This document shows positions 1-10,560 of a DNA stretch of 64,000 nt, piece by piece. Numbering within the stretch: the stretch's first letter is position 1; each line of letters begins with the position of its first letter. The position numbers and the translations under genes were made by a program. The notes under the pieces are model-generated. The model made no database searches. It saw only the letters and a program-made list of their open reading frames with translations, and was not told where the DNA came from. The stretch covers positions 4,650,001-4,714,000 of the forward strand of contig NZ_CP121261.1 in NCBI RefSeq assembly GCF_029637605.1, in the 5' to 3' direction. Source of the stretch: Achromobacter spanius (GTDB lineage: Bacteria > Pseudomonadota > Gammaproteobacteria > Burkholderiales > Burkholderiaceae_B).

Positions 1-636
1 CAGCGCGGAATAGCCCATTTCGAACATCATCGAGATATGGCCGCCCATCAAGTCAGTGGCGGCAAGGCTGCCGCCCTTGTACGGCACGTGCACGATGTCG
101 ATCTTGGCTTGTTCACGGAACATTTCGCCTGACAGGTGATGCGCGCCGCCCACGCCGGACGAGCCGAACGACAGCTTGCCGGGTTGCTTCTTGGCCAGCG
201 CGATCAGGTCGTCCAGCGTCTTGACCGGCAGTTCGTTGTTCACGCTCAGTACCAGCGGGCTGGTCTCGATCAGGATGATCGGCGCCAGGTCCTTTTGCGG
301 GTTGTAGGGCATGTCCTTCATCAGCGTCGGGTTGACCGCCATCGGCGCCAGGTTGCCCGTGCCGATGGTGTAGCCGTCCGGCGCGGCCTTGGCGATCAGG
401 CTGGTGCCGACCACGCCACCCGCGCCCGCCTTGTTTTCAACCACGATGGGCTGCCCCAGCGATTCGCCCAGCTTGCGTGCCAGGAGCCGCACGCGCGTGT
501 CGGCAAATCCGCCCGGCGCGTAGGGCACGATCATGGTGATGGGCTTGGTGGGCCAGTCGGTGGCTTGGGCGTGGGCGGCGCCGCTGAAGGCGGTAACAGC
601 CGCCAGGGTGGCAATCAGGGGACGCAGTGCTTTCAT
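1..636 (-). CDS. Bug family (TctC) tripartite tricarboxylate transporter substrate-binding protein, 3' end outside the window
   Basis: Periplasmic solute receptor of the Bug/TctC type, which delivers organic acids or similar small molecules to TctAB-type permeases. The visible 212 residues start with a signal peptide (MKALRPLIATLAAVTAF, cleavage near AHA-QATDWP). The family hallmarks follow: a WPTKPITMIVPYAPGG strand-loop, then ENKAGAGGVVGT, then the SFGSSGVGGAHHL segment and a HVPYKGG stretch. The start is fixed by a GAGGAG ribosome site just upstream. The gene runs off the left edge, so roughly the last 110 residues of a normal ~325-residue protein are not visible. The ligand cannot be told from sequence. 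The next gene upstream on this strand (MFS transporter) may be cotranscribed, with a gap of 23 bp. Confidence 0.93.
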   Translation of the reverse strand, partial: MKALRPLIATLAAVTAFSGAAHAQATDWPTKPITMIVPYAPGGFADTRVRLLARKLGESLGQPIVVENKAGAGGVVGTSLIAKAAPDGYTIGTGNLAPMAVNPTLMKDMPYNPQKDLAPIILIETSPLVLSVNNELPVKTLDDLIALAKKQPGKLSFGSSGVGGAHHLSGEMFREQAKIDIVHVPYKGGSLAATDLMGGHISMMFEMGYSAL

Positions 637-659
637 GCTGGGTGACTCCTCGTTCTCTT

Positions 660-1955
660 CTAATGGATGCAGCCCTTGGGGCCGATCGCATTATGCCCAG
701 CGCCTTCGCCTTCTGTGGTGATTTTTCCCAAACGCCATGCCGACAGCGCCAGCAGCGCCGCGCCGCCGCCCAGCACCTGGGGCAAGCCCGCGCCCCAGTG
801 GCCGGCCCACGACGCCAATAGCGGCCCCAGGATCTGGCCAGCCGCAAAGGCGGCAGTCATGATGGCGGCGGCTCGCGGGGCGGCAGCGCCCGCCATGCGC
901 CGAGCTGTCAGCATGCCGGCCTGGGTAATCACCATGAAGGTGCCGCCCACCAGCAGCGCGGCCACGATCACGGCGGCAATGTGGTGCCACAGCGCCACGG
1001 TCAGCATGCCGGCGGCCATCAGCGCCTGAGCGGCTTGCCAGACGCGCTTTTCGTCGCGTCCGCGCGCCAGGCGAGGAACCAGCAGACAAGACACCGCCGC
1101 GGCCAGGCCAAACAGCGGCCAGGCCCAGCCGAAGATGGCGGGGTTGGGGATAAGCTGCTTGGCCATCGCGGGCAGGAACGTCGCGGGGATGATGTAACCC
1201 ACGCCGAACACGCCGTAGTGCAGCGCCAGGCGGGGGGTGGCGCTGGGCAAGCGGGCGGGCGGTGTGGAGGTCTGTGGCTTTGGGGTGCTTGCAGTGTTTG
1301 GGGCGTTTGCGGCGTGCGCATGCGCTGCGCTTGGCGCGGTCTGCGCGGCCGGCGCCGCTGCTGCCGCCGGCCGGTTCAGGCCCGGCCAAGCCATGGCGGA
1401 CAACGCCAGCGTCAGCGCGCCCAGCATCAGCCAATTGCCGTCAGCTCCCACCTGCCCGGCCATCAGGACCAGGCAGGCCAGCCCCGTCAGCGCGATACCG
1501 GCGCCCACTCCGGCGTAGGTCAGCGCCGCCGTGGCGGCTTCGCGCGGGTCTCCCGTGGGCACGGCGCGGCTGGAGGCCACGCAGATGAAGGCGCTGGCGC
1601 TGGCGTAGCCGGCGGCCAGCCGCAGCGCACACCAAACCGCCACATCATGAGTAAGCGGCATGGCCAGGGTCAAAAGCGCGACGGCCAGCAGGCTGATGGC
1701 AAGCTGGGCGCGGGCGTGGCGCACTGGCCAGGCCACGGCGGCCAGCGCGCCCAACAGGTAGCCAGCGTAGTTGGCCGATGCAATCCAGCTTCCCTGGGCC
1801 AGCGACAGCCCGCCTTCCTGGGCCATCAGCGGCCACACCGGCGTGAAGGCAAAGCGGCCGATGCCCATGGCGGAGGCCAGCGCCAGCGCGGCTGGCCACG
1901 CCAGGCTGAGCGCGCTGCGGGAATCGGAAACGGAAGGGTAAGCAGGCGTTGACAT
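660..1955 (-). CDS. MFS transporter, YbfB/YjiJ family
   Basis: Inner-membrane major facilitator of 431 residues resembling the YbfB/YjiJ group. It opens with a helix bearing ALASAMGIGRFAFTPVWPLM, the characteristic GxGRFaytPllP-like first-helix motif of that family, followed by about eleven more hydrophobic segments. A long Ala/Pro/Thr-rich low-complexity linker near residues 195-235 separates the two six-helix halves. Substrate unknown. It is divergent from the LysR regulator, with start codons only 64 bp apart, so that regulator probably controls it. The shared gap contains a perfect inverted repeat. Confidence 0.88.
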   Translation of the reverse strand: MSTPAYPSVSDSRSALSLAWPAALALASAMGIGRFAFTPVWPLMAQEGGLSLAQGSWIASANYAGYLLGALAAVAWPVRHARAQLAISLLAVALLTLAMPLTHDVAVWCALRLAAGYASASAFICVASSRAVPTGDPREAATAALTYAGVGAGIALTGLACLVLMAGQVGADGNWLMLGALTLALSAMAWPGLNRPAAAAAPAAQTAPSAAHAHAANAPNTASTPKPQTSTPPARLPSATPRLALHYGVFGVGYIIPATFLPAMAKQLIPNPAIFGWAWPLFGLAAAVSCLLVPRLARGRDEKRVWQAAQALMAAGMLTVALWHHIAAVIVAALLVGGTFMVITQAGMLTARRMAGAAAPRAAAIMTAAFAAGQILGPLLASWAGHWGAGLPQVLGGGAALLALSAWRLGKITTEGEGAGHNAIGPKGCIH

Positions 1956-2000
1956 GTGCCCACTCTACGGCTGTACTTATATCTTGAATAGTGAATTATT

Positions 2001-2016
2001 AAGAACACAGGTTCTT
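2001..2016. promoter_or_regulatory. Perfect inverted repeat AAGAAC-N4-GTTCTT between divergent MFS and LysR genes
   Basis: AAGAAC, four bases, then GTTCTT lies 3 bp upstream of the lysR start codon in an AT-rich stretch that is otherwise rare in this window. The position between divergently transcribed genes and overlapping the presumed lysR leader fits a regulator binding site, perhaps autoregulatory. The binding protein is inferred, not shown. Confidence 0.4.
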
Positions 2017-2019
2017 GAA

Positions 2020-2892
2020 ATGAGAAATTTGGATCTCGACGCCTTGCAGATTTTCAAAGCGGTGGCCGATCAGGGCGGCGTGGCGCGCGCCGCCGCGCAC
2101 CTGAACCGGGTGCAGTCGAATGTGTCGACGCGCTTGAAGCAGTTGGAGGCGTCACTGAACGCCCCGCTTTTCAGGCGCCAGAATCGCCGGCTGGTGTTGT
2201 CGGACCAGGGGCGTGTGCTGCTGTCGTACGCTGACCGCCTGCTGCGCCTGTCCGACGAAGCCCAGGCCGCCGTGCGCGATGGCGCGCCGCAAGGCGTGCT
2301 GCGCATCGGCACCATGGAAAGCACGGCGGCCGCGCGCTTGCCGCCTATTCTGGCGGCCTATCACGCAGCCTGGCCGCAAGTGGGTATCGAGCTTGTTACC
2401 GGCACGTCGGGCGCGCTGGCGGCCAAGGTGCGCAATTACGAGATCGAAGCCGCCTTCGTGGCCCAGCCGTTTCCCGACGAGGGCCTGGCGGCCATGGATG
2501 CCTTCGATGAAGACCTGGCACTGATTTCGCCGCTGGCCTGGGGCGACATCGACGGTGCTCGCGACGTGGGCGGCCGCACGGTGATCGCGTTTGCGGCCGG
2601 GTGTTCGTATCGGCGCATCCTGGAATCCTGGCTGAACCATGAAGGCGTGGCGCCCGCGCGGGTGATGGAGTTTGCGTCGTATCACGCCATCGTGGCGTGC
2701 GTGGCCGCGGGCTCTGGCGTGGCCATCGTGCCGCGTTCAGTGTTGGCGGTGTTGGGCGCGGAGCATTCCGTTCGCGTCAGTGCGCTGCGCGGTCCGTATG
2801 GGCAGGCGCGCACGCAGTTGGTCTGGCGCGGGGATGACGACACGCCTGCGCTGCAGGCCTTGCGTCGGCAGCTGCAGCCTGAAGGCGATTGA
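2020..2892 (+). CDS. LysR family transcriptional regulator
   Basis: LysR-type regulator of 290 residues. The N-terminal winged helix-turn-helix (about residues 5-63) reads LDALQIFKAVADQGGVARAA and then NVSTRLKQLEASLNAPLF, the standard HTH. A periplasmic-binding-protein-like effector domain follows (about 90-285), with LRIGTMESTAAARLP at its first strand. I chose the ATG that gives MRNLDLDALQ. An in-frame ATG 66 bp upstream exists but would overlap the divergent MFS start. The domain resembles the CysB/GltC-like group. The likely target is the divergent MFS gene; the ligand is unknown. Confidence 0.9.
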   Translation: MRNLDLDALQIFKAVADQGGVARAAAHLNRVQSNVSTRLKQLEASLNAPLFRRQNRRLVLSDQGRVLLSYADRLLRLSDEAQAAVRDGAPQGVLRIGTMESTAAARLPPILAAYHAAWPQVGIELVTGTSGALAAKVRNYEIEAAFVAQPFPDEGLAAMDAFDEDLALISPLAWGDIDGARDVGGRTVIAFAAGCSYRRILESWLNHEGVAPARVMEFASYHAIVACVAAGSGVAIVPRSVLAVLGAEHSVRVSALRGPYGQARTQLVWRGDDDTPALQALRRQLQPEGD

Positions 2893-2939
2893 TCTGGTGC
2901 GGGTTGCGCGGCATGTCGCGCAACCGGTCCTATCTATGC

Positions 2940-3578
2940 TTAGAAGCGGTAACCCACGCCCAGTGTCGCCACCCACGGGTCGATGCGCGCGGTGCCGATG
3001 TGCTGGCCGTCCAGCTTCACCTTCGACTTGATGTCGATGTAGCGGATGTCCGCGTTCATGAACCAGCGTTCGTTGATCTTGAAGTCCGCGCCCAGTTGCG
3101 CGGCCACGCCCCAGGAATCACCCATCTTCAAGTCCGATCCCTTCAGCGCGCCTTCGGCCTGGGTGTCGAAGAAGTGCGTGTAGTTGATGCCGACGCCGAT
3201 GTAAGGCTGGATCATGCTGTCCGGCAAGATGTGCCATTGCAGGCTTAGCGTGGGAGGCAGTTGCTTGCTCGACCCGATCTTGCCCAGGCCGCTGCCGCTG
3301 ACGTCATGCTGGAACGGCCAGGCGCCCAGCAGTTCAATACCGATGTTGCGCGTCACCATATAGCCCAGCGTGAAGCTGGGGCGCACGTTGTTGTTGGCGT
3401 CCAGCTTGACGCTGCCATCCAGTACCGTGCCGTTGTTGGAAGAGGGGCGAACCTGCGTGACGCCCACCCGGAACAGCACGTCGCCCGCTTCATGCGCGTG
3501 CGCCGGGGCGGCAAGCCCGCTGGCGGCGATCAGTCCGGCAATGGCGGTGGCGCGGATACGCCCGTTCAGCGAAAACAT
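2940..3578 (-). CDS. ompW: OmpW family outer membrane protein
   Basis: Eight-stranded outer-membrane beta barrel of the OmpW family, 212 residues. It has a clear Sec signal peptide (MFSLNGRIRATAIAGLIAAS, cleavage at AHA-HEAGDV). The mature start HEAGDVLFRVG is typical for OmpW, and the protein ends in VATLGVGYRF with the C-terminal aromatic (F) needed for BAM-dependent assembly. The start is set at the signal peptide methionine. A longer in-frame extension upstream is charged and unlikely. Family roles include passage of small hydrophobic compounds. The gene is monocistronic and followed upstream by a 415-bp gap with two REP elements. Confidence 0.9.
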   Translation of the reverse strand: MFSLNGRIRATAIAGLIAASGLAAPAHAHEAGDVLFRVGVTQVRPSSNNGTVLDGSVKLDANNNVRPSFTLGYMVTRNIGIELLGAWPFQHDVSGSGLGKIGSSKQLPPTLSLQWHILPDSMIQPYIGVGINYTHFFDTQAEGALKGSDLKMGDSWGVAAQLGADFKINERWFMNADIRYIDIKSKVKLDGQHIGTARIDPWVATLGVGYRF

Positions 3579-3716
3579 TTTTCTTCTCCGATCTTTCCAT
3601 GAGGGTGAGGCCACAGGTTCTCAGACCTGGCGCCTGACCCGATTGACGTGTATCAAGCCGTGAAAAGATGCGGACCGCGCCGTGGCGGCGCGGCAACAGC
3701 CGCTTCGCGACGCACC

Positions 3717-3781
3717 GTAGGATGGGTGTAGCGCGAGAGATTTCAAAAAAGAACGCTGACGCTGATCGCGCGAAACCCATC
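3717..3781 (+). repeat. REP-like palindromic repeat, copy A (GTAG type)
   Basis: A 65-bp element that begins GTAGGATGGGTG, continues into GCGCG, and closes with CGCGCGAAACCCATC. The arms GATGGGT and ACCCATC are perfect complements. The GTAG tetranucleotide in front of an imperfect palindrome is the published hallmark of REP sequences served by RAYT transposases. Copy A is in plus orientation in the ompW-gltD gap and pairs with an inverted copy B 49 bp away, a BIME-like arrangement. Confidence 0.75.
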
Positions 3782-3830
3782 AAGCAACGCCGGATTTTTC
3801 TGAAGAGCAGCCATATCGCAAGCGCTGCAT

Positions 3831-3895
3831 GATGGGTTGCGCGCGTTGGAGGGCAGCATTCTTCTATCGTTTCATTCGCGCTTCACCCATCCTAC
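3831..3895 (-). repeat. REP-like palindromic repeat, copy B
   Basis: The same 65-bp element as copy A, inverted: on this strand it reads from GATGGGTTGCGCGCG to GCGCTTCACCCATCCTAC, so GTAG lies at 3892-3895 on the other strand. The sequence flanking the open end (reverse complement ATGCAGCGC) resembles that beside copies D and E, so conservation extends about 8 bp past the palindrome. The rest of the 3579-3993 gap holds no gene I can support. Confidence 0.75.
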
Positions 3896-3993
3896 GTCCA
3901 GCCCGCAACGCCGTCGGGTGGCCGCCCAAATAGCATTCGCCGCCTTGGCGCTACGGCGCGAAGGCGGCGAATGGGTGTTGCAGAGCCTGAGGA

Positions 3994-5460
3994 TCAGCGC
4001 GGCAGTTCGCTGCTGCCCATCAGGAATTCATCCACCGAGCGTGCGCATTGGCGGCCTTCGCGGATGGCCCAGACCACCAGCGATTGGCCACGGCGCATGT
4101 CGCCCGCCGCGAAGACTTTTTCCACGTTGGTGCGGTAGTCGTCGGTGTTGGCGCGCACGTTGCCGCGCCCGTCGCGATCCACGCCGAAAGATTCCAGCAC
4201 GGTCTGCACCGGCGACACAAAGCCCATGGCCAGCAGCACCAGGTCAGCCTTGATCTCGAACTCCGAGCCCTCGACTTCGCGCATCTTCATCTGGCCGGTG
4301 GCGTCGTCCTTGAACCATTCGACGCGCGCGCCGACCAGCTTTTCGACCTTGCCGTTGCTGCCCTTGAGCAGCTTGGTGGTCACGGACCAGTCGCGATCGC
4401 AGCCTTCTTCGTGCGAGGACGACGTACGCATCTTCAGCGGCCAGTACGGCCACGTCATGGTTTTGTTTTCGGATTCGGGCGGCTGCGGCATCAGCTCGAA
4501 TTGCGTGACCGAGGCCGCGCCATGGCGGTTGCTGGTGCCCACGCAGTCCGAACCCGTATCGCCGCCGCCGATCACGACCACGTGCTTGCCCTTGGCCAGC
4601 GTCTGGTTGGCCAGGCGGTCACCCGCCACGGCCTTGTTCTGCTGGCGCAGGAAGTCCATGGCGAAGTACACGCCCGACAATTCGCGGCCAGGAACCGGCA
4701 GGTCGCGCGGCGTTTCCGAACCGCCCGTCATGACGATTGCGTCGAATTCCGTCTTCAGCGATTCCGGCGTGCGCACCGTCAGGCCGTCGGCCACGGGGTC
4801 TTTCGGATTGCCGATGTAGGTAGACGGCGCGAACTCCACGCCTTCCGCTTCCATCTGCGAGATGCGGCGGTCGATCTGGTGCTTTTCCAGCTTGAAGTCG
4901 GGGATGCCGTAGCGCAGCAGGCCGCCGATGCGGTCGCTCTTTTCGAACAGCGTCACCGAGTGGCCGGCGCGCGCCAGTTGCTGCGCGCACGCCATGCCGG
5001 CGGGGCCGGAGCCCACCACCGCGACTTTCTTGCCCGTCTTGCGGGCCGGCACCTGCGGCGCCACCCAGCCTTCTTCCCAGCCCTTGTCGATGATCGCGTG
5101 TTCGATGGACTTGATGCCCACGGCGTCGCTGTTGATGTTCAAGGTACAGGCGGCTTCACACGGCGCCGGGCAGATGCGGCCGGTGAACTCGGGGAAGTTG
5201 TTGGTGGAGTGCAGCACGTCCAGCGCGCGGCGCCAGTCCTGCTTGTACACCAGGTCATTCCAGTCGGGGATGATGTTGTTGACCGGGCAGCCGTTGTTGC
5301 AGAACGGGATGCCGCAGTCCATGCAGCGCGCGGCTTGCTGCTTGGCCTGATCATCCGTCAGATGCAGCACGAATTCGCGCCAGTTCTTCAGCCGCTTCTG
5401 CGGGGCCTCGGAGGCCTCCTGCAGACGCTGAAATTCCATAAAGCCAGTAATCTTTCCCAT
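3994..5460 (-). CDS. gltD: Glutamate synthase [NADPH] small subunit
   Basis: Beta subunit of NADPH-dependent glutamate synthase (GOGAT), 488 residues. It takes electrons from NADPH and passes them through FAD and iron-sulfur clusters to the large subunit. Visible features are the N-terminal cysteine set for two 4Fe-4S clusters ([17 protein letters not shown], then [11 protein letters not shown]), an FAD Rossmann motif [19 protein letters not shown] near residue 150, and a second dinucleotide motif [14 protein letters not shown] near 295 for NADPH. The C-terminal [16 protein letters not shown] segment is typical. The start codon is 8 bp after the gltB stop, so the two form an operon. Length matches the family. 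Confidence 0.97.
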   Translation of the reverse strand: MGKITGFMEFQRLQEASEAPQKRLKNWREFVLHLTDDQAKQQAARCMDCGIPFCNNGCPVNNIIPDWNDLVYKQDWRRALDVLHSTNNFPEFTGRICPAPCEAACTLNINSDAVGIKSIEHAIIDKGWEEGWVAPQVPARKTGKKVAVVGSGPAGMACAQQLARAGHSVTLFEKSDRIGGLLRYGIPDFKLEKHQIDRRISQMEAEGVEFAPSTYIGNPKDPVADGLTVRTPESLKTEFDAIVMTGGSETPRDLPVPGRELSGVYFAMDFLRQQNKAVAGDRLANQTLAKGKHVVVIGGGDTGSDCVGTSNRHGAASVTQFELMPQPPESENKTMTWPYWPLKMRTSSSHEEGCDRDWSVTTKLLKGSNGKVEKLVGARVEWFKDDATGQMKMREVEGSEFEIKADLVLLAMGFVSPVQTVLESFGVDRDGRGNVRANTDDYRTNVEKVFAAGDMRRGQSLVVWAIREGRQCARSVDEFLMGSSELPR

Positions 5461-5468
5461 GGTATTCC

Positions 5469-8400
5469 TCACGCAGCCAATTGTTGCTGATTGGCCGCAC
5501 GCCACATTTCACCCAATGCGCGACGGTAGTCCGTCGGCATGACCTTTACGAACTTGCCGCGCGAGGCTTCCCAGTCGCCCAGGATTTCGCGGGCGCGGTA
5601 GCTGCCGGTGTAGCGGAAGTGGTCTTCCACCAGGCGGCGCAAGATGGTTTCATCCGTCTCGCGTTCGCCACCGCGCTGCGCGCTGTGCCAGATGTCGATG
5701 TTGTTCAGCGCCTGCTGTTCCGCATGCGGCGCCACGCTTTCCAGTTCCACCATGGACAGGTTCACGCGGTGCTTGAGCGTGCGCTCCGGATCCCACACAT
5801 AGGCCACGCCGCCCGACATGCCGGCCGCGAAGTTACGGCCCGTGGCGCCCAGCACCACGACCGTGCCGCCCGTCATGTATTCGCAGCCGTGGTCGCCCGT
5901 GCCTTCCACAACCGTGGCCGCGCCCGAGTTACGCACCGCGAAGCGTTCGCCGGCCACGCCGTTGAAGAACGCTTCACCCGCCAACGCGCCGTACAGCACG
6001 GTGTTGCCGGCAATGATGTGGTCGGGGCCGAAGCCGCGGAAGTCGTTGGGCGAGCGCACGATGATGCGGCCGCCCGACAAGCCCTTGCCGACGTAGTCGT
6101 TGCCTTCACCCACCAGGTCCATCGTGATGCCGTGCGCCAGGAACGCGCCGAAGCTTTGGCCGGCGGTGCCGTTGCACTGGATGTGGATGGTGTCGTCCGG
6201 CAGCCCGTCGTGGCCGTAGCGCGAGGCCACGGCGCCCGACAGCATGGCGCCGATGGTGCGGTTGCGGTTGCGCACCGGCACGATGAACGACACTTTCTCG
6301 CCACGCTCAAGCGCGGGGCGGCTGCGGTCGATCAACTGGTGGTCCAGCGCGTTGGCCAGGCCGTGATCCTGCTCTTCGGTCTGGCGCACGTCGGCGTCGG
6401 ACTGCGTTTGATGGAACACGCGGGCGAAGTCCAGGCCTTGCGCCTTCCAGTGTTCCACGCCCGAACGCATGTCCAGCAGATCGGCGCGGCCGATCAGGTC
6501 GTCGAATTTGCGAATGCCCAGCTGCGCCATGATCTCGCGCACTTCTTCGGCGATGAAGAAGAAGAAGTTCACGACGTGTTCCGGCTTGCCCTGGAATTTC
6601 TTGCGCAGAACCGGGTCTTGCGTGGCCACGCCCACCGGGCAGGTGTTCAGGTGGCACTTGCGCATCATGATGCAGCCTTCCACCACCAGCGGCGCCGTCG
6701 CGAAACCGAATTCATCAGCGCCCAGCAGCGCGCCGATGACGACGTCGCGGCCGGTCTTCATCTGGCCGTCGGCCTGCACGCGGATGCGGCTGCGCAGGCG
6801 GTTCAGCACCAAGGTCTGCTGCGTTTCGGCCAGGCCCAGTTCCCACGGCGTGCCCACGTGCTTGATGGACGACACCGGGGACGCGCCCGTGCCGCCGTCA
6901 TGGCCGGCGATCACAACGTGATCGGCCTTGGCTTTGGCAACACCGGCGGCCACCGTGCCCACGCCCACTTCGGACACCAGCTTGACCGACACCGAGGCCT
7001 TGGAATTCACGTTCTTCAGATCGTGGATCAGTTGGGCCAGGTCTTCAATGGAATAGATGTCGTGGTGCGGCGGGGGCGAAATCAGGCCCACGCCCGGCAC
7101 CGAATAGCGCAGCTTGGCGATGTATTCCGACACTTTGTGGCCGGGCAACTGGCCGCCTTCGCCGGGCTTGGCGCCCTGGGCCATCTTGATCTGGATCTGG
7201 TCGGCGGACGACAGGTATTCGGCGGTCACGCCGAAACGGCCCGAGGCCACCTGCTTGATCTTCGAACGCAGCGAGTCGCCCTTCTTCAGCGCAACGTCGG
7301 CTTCGATACGGTCGGAACCGAGCAGCGAGGCCAGCGTGTCGCCGTCCTTGATGGTGCTCTTGCCTTCGCGCATCTCGGCGCGGTAGCGCAGTTCGTCTTC
7401 GCCGCCTTCGCCTGTGTTGGATTTGCCGCCGATGCGGTTCATGGCCACGGCCAGCACCGAGTGCGCTTCGGTCGAGATCGAACCCAGCGACATGGCGCCG
7501 GTGGCAAAGCGCTTGACGATGTCCTTGGCCGATTCCACGTCATCCAGCGGAATGGCGCGCGTGGGGTCGAAGCGGAACTCGAACAGGCCGCGCAAGGTCA
7601 TGTGGCGACGGCTTTGGTCGTTGATGATCTGCGCGTATTCCTTGTACGTGCGGTAGTTGTTGGCGCGCGAGGCGTGCTGCAGCTTGGCGATGGAATCCGG
7701 CGTCCACATGTGCTCTTCGCCGCGCACGCGGTAGGCGTATTCGCCGCCCGCGTCCAGGTCGTTGGCCAGCACCGGGTCGGTGCTGAACGCAGCGCGATGC
7801 TGGCGCAGCGCTTCTTCGGCCACCTGGAAAATACCGATGCCTTCGATGTTGGACGAGGTGCCGGTGAAGTACTTGTCCACCAGTTTGCTTTGCAGGCCCA
7901 CGGCTTCGAAGATCTGCGCGCCGGTGTACGACATATAGGTCGAAATGCCCATCTTGGACATGACCTTGTTCAGGCCCTTGCCGATGGCCTTGATGAAGTT
8001 CTTGACCGCCTTTTCGGGGTCATTCATCTTGCCCAGCGATTCCAGCGCCAGGTAGGGGTGGATGGCTTCGGCGCCGTAGCCGCCCAGCAGCGCGAAGTGG
8101 TGCACTTCACGCGCCGAACCAGTTTCCACGACCAGGCCGGTGTTGGTGCGCAGGCCGGCGCGGATCAGGTGCTGGTGCACGGCGGACGTTGCCAGCAGCG
8201 CGGGGATGGCCACGCGCTCGCTGTCGACCAGGCGGTCCGACACGATCAGGATGTTGTAGCCGCTTTGCACGGCATCGACGGCGCGCGCACACAGCGCGGC
8301 CACGCGGGCTTCAATGCCCTCGGAGCCCCAGGCGGCGGGGTACGTGATGTCCAGCTCGAAGCTGCGGAATTTCTTGCCCGTGACCTGTTCGATGTCGCGG

Positions 8401-10208
8401 ATCTGCGCCATGGCGGCGAAGTCCAGCACCGGCTGCGACACTTCCAGGCGCAGCGGCGGATTGACGTTGTTGATGTCCAGCAGGTTGGGTTTGGGGCCGA
8501 TAAACGACACCAAGGACATCACCAACTGTTCGCGGATGGGGTCGATGGGCGGGTTCGTGACCTGCGCGAACAACTGGCGGAAATAGTTGTAGAACGGCTT
8601 GGCGCGGTCAGACAGCACGGCCAGCGGGGCGTCGTTGCCCATCGAGCCGATCACTTCCTCGCCGGTCGACGCCATGGGTTCCAGGATGAACTTGTAGTCT
8701 TCCTGGGTCCAGCCGAAGGCTTGCTGGCGGTCCAGCAGCGACACGGCCGACTGCGTGGCAACGGCCGTCTGGCGCGGGGCGGGCAGCGATTCCAGCTTGA
8801 TCTGCAGGCGCTCGATCCATTGGCGATACGGGCGGCTGTTGGCCAGTTGCAGCTTGATTTCGGCGTCGTCGATGATGCGACCTTGTTCCAGGTCGATCAG
8901 GAACATCTTGCCCGGTTGCAGGCGCCACTTCTTGACGATGCGGTTTTCCGGAATCGACAGCGTGCCGGCTTCGGACGCCAGGATGACCATGTCGTCATCG
9001 GTGACCAGATAGCGGGCGGGGCGCAGGCCGTTGCGGTCCAGCGTGGCGCCGATCTGGCGGCCATCGGTGAACGCGACGGCGGCGGGGCCGTCCCACGGCT
9101 CCATCATGGCGGCGTGATATTCGTAGAACGCGCGGCGCGACTCGTCCATCTGCGTGTGCTGTTCCCAGGCTTCCGGGATCATCATCATCATGGCGTGGGC
9201 CAGGGAATAGCCCGAATTCACCAGCAGTTCCAGGCAGTTGTCGAACGTGGCGGTGTCCGACTGGCCTTCGTAGACGATGGGGTAAAGCTTCTTCAGGTCG
9301 TCGCCCAGCACGGCCGACTGCATCATGCCTTCGCGGGCGCGCAGCCAGTTGAAGTTGCCCTTGACCGTGTTGATTTCGCCGTTGTGGGCAATCATGCGGT
9401 ACGGGTGGGCCAGCGGCCAGGCGGGGAACGTGTTGGTCGAGAAGCGTTGGTGCACCAGCGCCAGCGCGGACACCGTGCGGGTGTCGGCCAGGTCGCGGTA
9501 GTAGCGGCCAACCTGGTCGGCCAGCAGCAGGCCTTTGTAGACCACGGTGCGCACCGACGCCGACGGCACGAAGTATTCCTTGCCGTGGGCCAGATGCATG
9601 GCCTGGATGGCGTGGCTGGCGGTCTTGCGGATGACGTACAGCTTGCGTTCCAGCGCGTCGGGCACCATCACGTCGGCGCCACGGCCGATGAACAACTGGC
9701 GGATGACGGGTTCGCAATCGCGCACGGTGGGCGACATGGGCATGTCGACGTCCACCGGCACATTGCGCCAGCCCAGCACGACCTGGCCTTCGGCGCGCAC
9801 CGAGCGTTCAAGCTCTTGCTCGCAAGCCAGGCGCGAAGCGGTTTCCTTGGGCAGGAACACCATGGCCACGCCGTATTCGCCCGGAGGCGGCAGGATGATG
9901 CCTTGCTGGCCGAGTTCGTCGCGATAGAGCGTGTCGGGAATCTGGATCAGGATGCCAGCGCCGTCGCCCATCAGCTTGTCCGCGCCAACCGCGCCGCGGT
10001 GGTCCAGATTTTCAAGGATCTTCAGGCCTTGCTGGATGATCGCGTGGCTTTTCTTGCCCTTGATGTGCGCAACGAACCCAACGCCGCAGGCGTCATGCTC
10101 GTTCTTGGGGTGGTACAGACCCTGGGCCGCGGGCATACCGATGCGGGACGCATCGATAGGGGTGGCCTTGGGCGTGGGACAGGATTCGATCGGGGTAATT
10201 TGGGGCAT
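5469..10208 (-). CDS. gltB: Glutamate synthase [NADPH] large subunit
   Basis: Alpha subunit of GOGAT (about 1579 residues), which hydrolyses glutamine and uses the ammonia channelled to 2-oxoglutarate to make glutamate in nitrogen assimilation. It has an N-terminal class II glutamine amidotransferase domain whose nucleophile is the Cys in [14 protein letters not shown], here residue 41, implying removal of a propeptide as in other GltB proteins. The FMN-binding barrel has [12 protein letters not shown] and [11 protein letters not shown], and the 3Fe-4S motif is [13 protein letters not shown]. The C-terminal GXGXG beta-helix has repeated Gly-rich motifs such as [10 protein letters not shown]. 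The start giving MPQITPIES has a GCGGAGCG ribosome site. Upstream in-frame codons lack one. Confidence 0.97.
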   Translation of the reverse strand: MPQITPIESCPTPKATPIDASRIGMPAAQGLYHPKNEHDACGVGFVAHIKGKKSHAIIQQGLKILENLDHRGAVGADKLMGDGAGILIQIPDTLYRDELGQQGIILPPPGEYGVAMVFLPKETASRLACEQELERSVRAEGQVVLGWRNVPVDVDMPMSPTVRDCEPVIRQLFIGRGADVMVPDALERKLYVIRKTASHAIQAMHLAHGKEYFVPSASVRTVVYKGLLLADQVGRYYRDLADTRTVSALALVHQRFSTNTFPAWPLAHPYRMIAHNGEINTVKGNFNWLRAREGMMQSAVLGDDLKKLYPIVYEGQSDTATFDNCLELLVNSGYSLAHAMMMMIPEAWEQHTQMDESRRAFYEYHAAMMEPWDGPAAVAFTDGRQIGATLDRNGLRPARYLVTDDDMVILASEAGTLSIPENRIVKKWRLQPGKMFLIDLEQGRIIDDAEIKLQLANSRPYRQWIERLQIKLESLPAPRQTAVATQSAVSLLDRQQAFGWTQEDYKFILEPMASTGEEVIGSMGNDAPLAVLSDRAKPFYNYFRQLFAQVTNPPIDPIREQLVMSLVSFIGPKPNLLDINNVNPPLRLEVSQPVLDFAAMAQIRDIEQVTGKKFRSFELDITYPAAWGSEGIEARVAALCARAVDAVQSGYNILIVSDRLVDSERVAIPALLATSAVHQHLIRAGLRTNTGLVVETGSAREVHHFALLGGYGAEAIHPYLALESLGKMNDPEKAVKNFIKAIGKGLNKVMSKMGISTYMSYTGAQIFEAVGLQSKLVDKYFTGTSSNIEGIGIFQVAEEALRQHRAAFSTDPVLANDLDAGGEYAYRVRGEEHMWTPDSIAKLQHASRANNYRTYKEYAQIINDQSRRHMTLRGLFEFRFDPTRAIPLDDVESAKDIVKRFATGAMSLGSISTEAHSVLAVAMNRIGGKSNTGEGGEDELRYRAEMREGKSTIKDGDTLASLLGSDRIEADVALKKGDSLRSKIKQVASGRFGVTAEYLSSADQIQIKMAQGAKPGEGGQLPGHKVSEYIAKLRYSVPGVGLISPPPHHDIYSIEDLAQLIHDLKNVNSKASVSVKLVSEVGVGTVAAGVAKAKADHVVIAGHDGGTGASPVSSIKHVGTPWELGLAETQQTLVLNRLRSRIRVQADGQMKTGRDVVIGALLGADEFGFATAPLVVEGCIMMRKCHLNTCPVGVATQDPVLRKKFQGKPEHVVNFFFFIAEEVREIMAQLGIRKFDDLIGRADLLDMRSGVEHWKAQGLDFARVFHQTQSDADVRQTEEQDHGLANALDHQLIDRSRPALERGEKVSFIVPVRNRNRTIGAMLSGAVASRYGHDGLPDDTIHIQCNGTAGQSFGAFLAHGITMDLVGEGNDYVGKGLSGGRIIVRSPNDFRGFGPDHIIAGNTVLYGALAGEAFFNGVAGERFAVRNSGAATVVEGTGDHGCEYMTGGTVVVLGATGRNFAAGMSGGVAYVWDPERTLKHRVNLSMVELESVAPHAEQQALNNIDIWHSAQRGGERETDETILRRLVEDHFRYTGSYRAREILGDWEASRGKFVKVMPTDYRRALGEMWRAANQQQLAA

Positions 10209-10525
10209 GGCGCGCTCCGCAGTGAGCCTGCGTCGTAATGTTGCAGTGCAGGAGACGGACAATACCCCCACCAGGGGTAGGGTGCAATAAAAACAAAAGG
10301 GGTATGACCCTATTTATATCGATGCGCCATCATAGGGCATTAATATGGGGACACAACAACGGCCGCATCGTTATTGGCTCAGTGCGCAGGGGTATACGCA
10401 AGCTGGTCCAAGCCTGCACCAAAATCGAACTATTTTGCTTTATGCGTCCCTATTTATTGATGCGCGTCTGCGCCGCGCCTGTGGCAGAAAATGCACAGCC
10501 GGCGACGATTCGACGCACCAAAGGC
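10209..10525. other. gltB upstream region without a gene
   Basis: About 320 bp between the gltB start and the terminator that follows the RAYT homologue. It should hold the gltBD promoter on the minus strand. A perfect 6-bp inverted repeat TACCCC-N5-GGGGTA at 10263-10279 is a possible operator, and a second GGGTA-rich stretch follows at about 10298. I see no convincing coding sequence here. Confidence 0.4.
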
Positions 10526-10553
10526 GCGATAAAAACCCGCCAGCAGGCGGGTT
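10526..10553 (-). terminator. Rho-independent terminator after the RAYT homologue
   Basis: Perfect 8-bp stem AACCCGCC / GGCGGGTT (10534-10541 with 10546-10553) and a 4-base loop, followed on the minus strand by TTTTTATCG. It lies 8 bp past the stop of the minus-strand transposase-like gene, so it isolates that gene from gltB. Confidence 0.8.
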
Positions 10554-10560
10554 GGGAAAA

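Noticed and set aside
5481..10238. A 1585-codon open frame opposite gltB
   Set aside because: It is the antisense of the clearly conserved glutamate synthase gene. High GC and biased codons keep the opposite frame open; the translation is rich in Arg, His and Gln and matches no family.
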